Of a stretch of 24,090 nt of DNA, positions 20,098 to 24,090 are shown in pieces. The stretch spans positions 100,634 to 124,723 of the forward strand of contig MHLY01000007.1 of NCBI GenBank assembly GCA_001821455.1, in the 5' to 3' direction. The notes under the pieces are model-generated. The model ran no database searches. It worked only from the letters and a program-made list of their open reading frames with translations, and was not told the origin of the DNA. This DNA comes from Candidatus Nealsonbacteria bacterium RBG_13_42_11 (GTDB lineage: Bacteria > Patescibacteriota > Minisyncoccia > Minisyncoccales > RBG-13-42-11). The position numbers were made by a program, and so were the translations under genes. Every line of letters starts with the position of its first letter. Position 1 is the first letter of the stretch.

Positions 20098-20661
20098 ATG
20101 ATTCATCTTATAGAAAAATACAATACTGAAGTAATTCCGGCGATGATGCAAAAATTCGGCTACAAAAACAAAATGGCCGTTCCTAAAATCGTGAAAGTGG
20201 TGGTCAATACCGGTTTCGGGAGAGAGGTAGCGGGAAAAGCGGTCGAAGAGCAGAAAAAAATTGCCGAGTTTATTGCGGCCGAACTTACTTTGATTTGCGG
20301 CCAAAGAGCGGTAAAAACTCTTTCCAAAAAATCCATTGCCAGTTTTAAAATCAGAGAAGGTATGGCCCTCGGCGCCAAAGTGACTCTTCGAGGAAAAAAG
20401 ATGGTAGATTTTTTAGAAAGATTGATTCATTTGGTTTTGCCGCGAACCCGCGATTTTAAAGGAATTGAACGGAAATCCATGGACAGAAACGGAAACTTGA
20501 ACGTTGCCGTCAGAGAGCACATTGTTTTCCCCGAGATTTTACCGGAAAAAGCAAAGAATATTTTTGGATTAGAAGTAACCGTGGTCACGACGGCCAAGAA
20601 ACAGGAAGAAGGTTTGGAATTATTAAAATTATTGGGATTTCCGATAAAACCAGCCGATTAA
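20098..20661 (+). CDS. rplE: Large-subunit ribosomal protein L5
   Basis: This 187-aa protein of the 50S central protuberance binds 5S rRNA. I chose ATG 20098 (MIHLIEKYNTEVIPAMM) because it aligns with the usual MxxLxxYYxxEV start. The longer frame from 20071 would add nine residues inside rplX. Typical blocks are VPKIVKVVVNTGFG, ITLICGQ-like LTLICGQRAVKTLSKKSIAS, the GAKVTLRGKKM region, LPRTRDFKGIERKSMDRNGN and VTVVTTAKKQEEGLELL. Confidence 0.95.
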   Translation: MIHLIEKYNTEVIPAMMQKFGYKNKMAVPKIVKVVVNTGFGREVAGKAVEEQKKIAEFIAAELTLICGQRAVKTLSKKSIASFKIREGMALGAKVTLRGKKMVDFLERLIHLVLPRTRDFKGIERKSMDRNGNLNVAVREHIVFPEILPEKAKNIFGLEVTVVTTAKKQEEGLELLKLLGFPIKPAD

Positions 20662-20667
20662 TCTAAT

Positions 20668-20853
20668 ATGGCTACTGAATCACAAAAAGCAAAATCCAGA
20701 AGAAAACCGAAATATACGAGCCGTATCGTCCGACGCTGTTTTAAGTGCGGCCGGAAAAGAGCCTATATGCGGCAATTCGGATTATGCCGAATTTGTTTCA
20801 GGGAAATGGCCAATGAAGGCCTGATACCTGGGGTAAAAAAATCATCCTGGTAA
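20668..20853 (+). CDS. rpsN: Small-subunit ribosomal protein S14, zinc type
   Basis: This 61-aa short S14 (type Z) has C24, C27, C40 and C43 as the zinc site (RRCFKCGRKRAYMRQFGLCR). The closing MANEGLIPGVKKSSW is diagnostic. It binds the head of the 30S subunit. It replaces the longer zinc-free form of E. coli. It starts 6 nt after rplE. Confidence 0.97.
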   Translation: MATESQKAKSRRKPKYTSRIVRRCFKCGRKRAYMRQFGLCRICFREMANEGLIPGVKKSSW

Positions 20854-20863
20854 AATTAAAATC

Positions 20864-21253
20864 ATGCTTGATATCATCTCCGACATGTTAAATAGAATAA
20901 AAAACGGCCAGGCTGTTGAAAAAACAACAGTTGAAATTCCGTTTTCCAACCTGAATTATGAAATCGCCAAAATCTTGGCGAAACACGATTTTATTGACGG
21001 AGTTGAAAAAAAAGGACGCAAGGTGAAAAAAACCATTGAAATTACTTTGAAATATAAAGATAAAATACCGGCCATTTCAGGATTAAGAAGAATTTCCAAG
21101 CCCGGCCAGAAGATTTATCTCGGCTGCCGGGAAATAAAAAGAGTTAAGGGAGGCTACGGCCTGGCGATTGTTTCAACTCCCAAAGGCTTGATGACGGACC
21201 AAGAGGCCAGAAAGCAAAAATTAGGAGGAGAAATAATTTGCGAAGTTTGGTAA
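20864..21253 (+). CDS. rpsH: Small-subunit ribosomal protein S8
   Basis: This 129-aa protein binds 16S rRNA helix 21. It has ISDMLNRIKNGQAVEKTTVE, FSNLNYEIAKILAKHDFIDG, the ISKPGQKIYLG region, and GLAIVSTPKGLMTDQEARKQ followed by GGEIICEVW. In E. coli S8 represses the spc operon at the rplE leader. I saw no equivalent structure around rplE here. Confidence 0.97.
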   Translation: MLDIISDMLNRIKNGQAVEKTTVEIPFSNLNYEIAKILAKHDFIDGVEKKGRKVKKTIEITLKYKDKIPAISGLRRISKPGQKIYLGCREIKRVKGGYGLAIVSTPKGLMTDQEARKQKLGGEIICEVW

Positions 21254-21275
21254 ATTTTTATTTCATAAAAAACAC

Positions 21276-21836
21276 ATGTCAAGAATAGGCAAAAAACCAA
21301 TTCCAATACCGACTGGAGTGGAAGTGAAAATTGATGGCAATAAGATTCAGGTTTTGGGTCCCAAGGGCGAACTCTCAAGAGAAATTCGGCCCGAAATTAA
21401 GATTGAAATAAAAGAGGGTATAATTTCGCTTTCCCTCCGGGGCGAAGAAACCAAAGAGAATAAATCGCTTTGGGGGCTTTCAGCTGCTATTATTAATAAT
21501 ATGATTAAGGGAGTGACAGTCGGTTTTGAGAAAAAATTGGAAATTCAGGGAGTGGGATACAAGTCGGAAGTACAGGGAGATACCTTAGTTTTGAATGTCG
21601 GGTTTTCCCATCAGGTAAAAATGAAAATTTCTCCCCAGGTAAAAATTGCGGTGGAAAAGAACACTCTGATTACCGTTTCAGGAACAGATAAGGAATTGGT
21701 CGGTCAGATAGCCGCAAATATAAGAAAGGTTAAACCTCCCGAACCCTATAAAGGAAAAGGAATAAGATATTTGGGAGAAGTGGTCAGGAAAAAGGTTGGT
21801 AAAAAAGTAGTCGGAACCACAACCGGCGCCGCCTAA
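21276..21836 (+). CDS. rplF: Large-subunit ribosomal protein L6
   Basis: This 186-aa protein has the two repeated L6 domains. It starts MSRIGKKPIPIPTGVEVKI, has VTVGFEKKLEIQGVGYKSEV near the domain boundary, and ends with VRKVKPPEPYKGKGIRYLGE-type residues (IRKVKPPEPYKGKGIRY) and VVRKKVGKK. It lies near the sarcin-ricin loop at the factor-binding site. A 22-nt AT-rich gap precedes it. Confidence 0.97.
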   Translation: MSRIGKKPIPIPTGVEVKIDGNKIQVLGPKGELSREIRPEIKIEIKEGIISLSLRGEETKENKSLWGLSAAIINNMIKGVTVGFEKKLEIQGVGYKSEVQGDTLVLNVGFSHQVKMKISPQVKIAVEKNTLITVSGTDKELVGQIAANIRKVKPPEPYKGKGIRYLGEVVRKKVGKKVVGTTTGAA

Positions 21837-21840
21837 AAAC

Positions 21841-22185
21841 ATGCTGATAAAACAAGAAAAAAGAAACAGACGCCACAAAAGAATCAGGGCCAGGATTTCA
21901 GGAACGGCGCTCAGGCCGCGACTTTACGCTTTCCGTTCCGGGTCCCATATTTACGCCCAATTGATTGATGATGACAAGGGAAAAACCTTGGCCTGCGCCA
22001 ATGATTTAAACATTAAGGGAAAAAAGACGAAATCGGCGGCGGCCAGCGACGTCGGAAAGTTGATTGCAAAAAAAGCCAAAGAACTGAAAATTGAAAAAGT
22101 GGTTTTTGACAGGGGAGGTTATAAATACCATGGCAGAATCAAAACTTTGGCCGACGGAGCAAGAGAAGGAGGATTAAATTTTTAG
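21841..22185 (+). CDS. rplR: Large-subunit ribosomal protein L18
   Basis: This 114-aa 5S rRNA-binding protein has RNRRHKRIRARISGTALRPR, LYAFRSGSHIYAQLIDDDKG, VGKLIAKKAKELKIEKVVFD and the signature RGGYKYHGRIKTLADGAREG. It starts 4 nt after rplF and is of ordinary length. Confidence 0.97.
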   Translation: MLIKQEKRNRRHKRIRARISGTALRPRLYAFRSGSHIYAQLIDDDKGKTLACANDLNIKGKKTKSAAASDVGKLIAKKAKELKIEKVVFDRGGYKYHGRIKTLADGAREGGLNF

Positions 22186-22197
22186 ATTTTTAAACAA

Positions 22198-22716
22198 ATG
22201 TTGGGAAGATTTAAAAAAATTAGAGAATTCAAAGAGGAAAGGCCCAAAGACGAATTTGAGTCAAAGCTTTTGGATTTGGCGCGGGTGGTCAAGGTATCAG
22301 CCGGCGGCAGAAGATTGAGATTCCGGGCCGTAGTTATCATTGGAAATAAAAAGGCAAAAGTCGGAGTCGGCGTTGCCAAAGGTCTTGATGTGGCCCAGGC
22401 GGTGGAAAAAGCCACCCGATTTGCCAAGAAAAACTTAATTGAAGTTCCCATTATTAATGACACGATTCCTTATGAAGTTTCCTCAAAGTTCGGAGCGGCG
22501 GAAATCCTTTTGAAACCCCAAAGAAAAGGAAGAGGTTTAGTGGCCGGCGGGACGGTAAGAGTCATCTGCAATTTGGCCGGAATAAAGAATATTTCCTCAA
22601 AAGTGCTGGGCCGAACCGGCAATAAATTAAACAACGCTTTGGCGACCATCAGCGCCATCAAAAAATTAAAAATTAAAGAAAGCCATGCAACTGCACCAGT
22701 TAAAGCCAATTCATAA
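22198..22716 (+). CDS. rpsE: Small-subunit ribosomal protein S5
   Basis: This 172-aa protein acts at the mRNA entry and fidelity region. It has KLLDLARVVKVSAGGRRLRF, GVGVAKGLDVAQAVEKA, the ILLKPQRKGRGLVAGGTVR hairpin region, and NISSKVLGRTGNKLNNALAT. The final 32 nt overlap rplO in another frame. The gene normally between them, rpmD, is absent. Confidence 0.97.
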   Translation: MLGRFKKIREFKEERPKDEFESKLLDLARVVKVSAGGRRLRFRAVVIIGNKKAKVGVGVAKGLDVAQAVEKATRFAKKNLIEVPIINDTIPYEVSSKFGAAEILLKPQRKGRGLVAGGTVRVICNLAGIKNISSKVLGRTGNKLNNALATISAIKKLKIKESHATAPVKANS

Positions 22717-23125
22717 ACCGAGGAAAAAGAGAATCGTCGGCCGGGGCGGAAAGAAAGGCACTTATTCCGGCCGGGGCACGAAAGGCCAAAAAGCCAGAGA
22801 GAGTTTGAATTTGAAGCCGCTGATCCGCGATTTAATCAAAAGATATCCGAAATTAAGAGGCCACCGGCAAAGATCGAAAATCAGAATTCAAAAATCGGTG
22901 GTTTTGAATTTGGACGTCTTGGAGAAGAATTTTAAGGATGAAGAAAAAATTACCCCTAAAACATTGTTGGAAAAAAGAATTATTAGTAAAATAAAAGGAG
23001 ATATCCCCAAAGTCAAGATTTTAGGAGACGGAGAAATAAAAAAACCCTTGATTTTTGAGGGGTGCGGCGTTTCCAAATCCGCGAAAGAAAAAATCGAGAA
23101 AGCCGGCGGAAAAATTTCATTATGA
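22685..23125 (+). CDS. rplO: Large-subunit ribosomal protein L15
   Basis: This 146-aa protein starts MQLHQLKPIHKPRKKRIVGR, matching the usual MxLHxLKP start, so the 32-nt overlap with rpsE is real and not a start-site error. It has the Gly-rich RGGKKGTYSGRGTKGQKAR (20-38) and ends with the FEGCGVSKSAKEKIEKAGGK block. It acts late in 50S assembly. Its stop overlaps secY (ATGA). Confidence 0.96.
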   Translation: MQLHQLKPIHKPRKKRIVGRGGKKGTYSGRGTKGQKARESLNLKPLIRDLIKRYPKLRGHRQRSKIRIQKSVVLNLDVLEKNFKDEEKITPKTLLEKRIISKIKGDIPKVKILGDGEIKKPLIFEGCGVSKSAKEKIEKAGGKISL

Positions 23126-24090
23126 ACTGGTTAGATAAAATTATCCAAATTTTCAAAATTAAGGACTTAAGAATTAAAATTCTCTTTGTTTTAGGAGTTT
23201 TTGCCGTTTTCAGAATAATGGCCAATATTCCCATTCCGGGAATTGATACCGAGAAACTGAGGGATTTTTTCGCCAGCAACCAGGTTTTCGGCCTTTTAAA
23301 TTTATTCAGCGGCGGCGCCATGGACAACCTTTCAATCGTTATGATGGGATTGGGTCCTTATATTACGGCCACCATTATTCTGCAGCTTTTAACAATGATC
23401 TTTCCCCAACTGGAAAAAATGTATAAAGAAGAAGGGGAATCGGGCCGGGAGAAGTTTAACCAATACGGCAGATTGTTAACCGTGCCTTTGGCCGCGCTTC
23501 AAAGCTACGCCATGCTGGGCCTTTTCCAGCGCCAGCAAATAATCAGCTCCCTTTCTCTTGATGTGGTTTTGACTTCAGTGCTGGCTGCGACAGCTGGCAG
23601 TGTTTTTTTAATGTGGCTGGGAGAACTTATTTCGGAAAAAGGAATCGGTAACGGGGTGTCTTTGCTGATTTTCGCCGGCATTATCGCCGATTTTCCGAAT
23701 AGCATCAGGCAGATGTTTTTAACTTGGGATCCTTCCAAAATCCCTTCATATCTGCTTTTTTTCGGCATAGCGCTTTTAGTGATTGCCGGAGTGGTTTTGG
23801 TTAATGAAGGCCGTCGGAATATCCCGGTTTCTTACGCCAAAAGAGTCAGAGGCATGAAAATGTACGGCGGAGTTTCCACTTATTTGCCGTTGAACATCAA
23901 TCCGGCCGGCGTTATCCCGATTATTTTTGCCTTATCAATCATGCTGGTTCCCGGTATGGCCGCTAATTTTTTGGGAGGCGTAGGCGGAACCGTAGGCAAT
24001 GTTGCCCAAAGCGTTGCGACTGCCTTTGAAAGTCCCTGGGTTTACAATATTTTATATTTTATTTTAATTGTTTTATTCACCTATTTTTAT
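23122..24090 (+). CDS. secY: Protein translocase subunit SecY (3' truncated by window)
   Basis: The first 323 aa of SecY, the pore of the Sec translocase in the plasma membrane, are present. The usual total is about 430 aa. Features are the N-terminal amphipathic helix (MNWLDKIIQIFKIKDLR), FRIMANIPIPGID at the start of TM1 and the plug region, the signature GLGPYITATIILQLLT, EKGIGNGVSLLIFAGI, VNEGRRNIPVSYAKRVRG with the cytosolic loop, and NINPAGVIPIIFA. The start overlaps the rplO stop by 4 nt. The frame is open to the window end. Confidence 0.97.
   Translation, partial: MNWLDKIIQIFKIKDLRIKILFVLGVFAVFRIMANIPIPGIDTEKLRDFFASNQVFGLLNLFSGGAMDNLSIVMMGLGPYITATIILQLLTMIFPQLEKMYKEEGESGREKFNQYGRLLTVPLAALQSYAMLGLFQRQQIISSLSLDVVLTSVLAATAGSVFLMWLGELISEKGIGNGVSLLIFAGIIADFPNSIRQMFLTWDPSKIPSYLLFFGIALLVIAGVVLVNEGRRNIPVSYAKRVRGMKMYGGVSTYLPLNINPAGVIPIIFALSIMLVPGMAANFLGGVGGTVGNVAQSVATAFESPWVYNILYFILIVLFTYFY

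Noticed and set aside
1..24090. CRISPR array, insertion sequence or prophage genes
   Set aside because: No regularly spaced repeats, transposase or integrase motifs were seen. All large frames are assigned to chromosomal genes.

Overview
The window looks like part of the chromosome of a Candidate Phyla Radiation (Patescibacteria, probably Parcubacteria-like) bacterium. This rests on several things. The ribosomal-protein cluster is conserved but has no rpmD (L30) between rpsE and rplO. The DNA is AT-rich with tightly packed genes. A small DUF5679-type zinc ribbon is present. Almost no start codon has a Shine-Dalgarno sequence. No 16S gene is present, so the lineage is inferred.

Layout. (i) 1-2000: a two-gene unit (SpeD/AdoMet-decarboxylase-like, SpoIIAA-like) faces a FemAB/GNAT-like acyltransferase gene, and the two share a bidirectional terminator. 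(ii) 2069-6154: a redox and deoxynucleotide-synthesis block. It holds an unknown 89-aa protein, a single-cluster ferredoxin, a thioredoxin fused to a ferredoxin:thioredoxin reductase (FTR) catalytic domain and, after a terminator and a new promoter, nrdD and nrdG (class III anaerobic ribonucleotide reductase and its radical-SAM activase). (iii) 6278-8474: a DUF5679 zinc ribbon, a ComEC-like metallo-beta-lactamase protein and an unusually long adenylate-kinase-like protein. (iv) 8490-8967: a probable structured small RNA on the + strand converges on a minus-strand rpmB (L28)-tRNA-Pro(GGG) unit, with one 15-bp terminator stem between them. A palindromic divergent promoter separates rpmB from an M50 peptidase gene. 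(v) 9585-24090: the str-S10-spc cluster, rpsL-rpsG-fusA-tuf-rpsJ-rplC-rplD-rplW-rplB-rpsS-rplV-rpsC-rplP-rpmC-rpsQ-rplN-rplX-rplE-rpsN-rpsH-rplF-rplR-rpsE-rplO-secY, with secY cut by the window end.

How the genes work together. The strongest candidate for a little-described system is block (ii). Ferredoxin could pass electrons to the FTR domain, which would reduce the covalently attached thioredoxin domain, which would in turn re-reduce NrdD after each turnover. That would be a self-contained ferredoxin-driven supply for anaerobic dNTP synthesis. A second notable signal is that both translational GTPases lack the normally near-invariant P-loop Asp: EF-Tu has HVAHGKT and EF-G has HISAGKT. A third is the unassigned hairpin RNA at 8510-8675.
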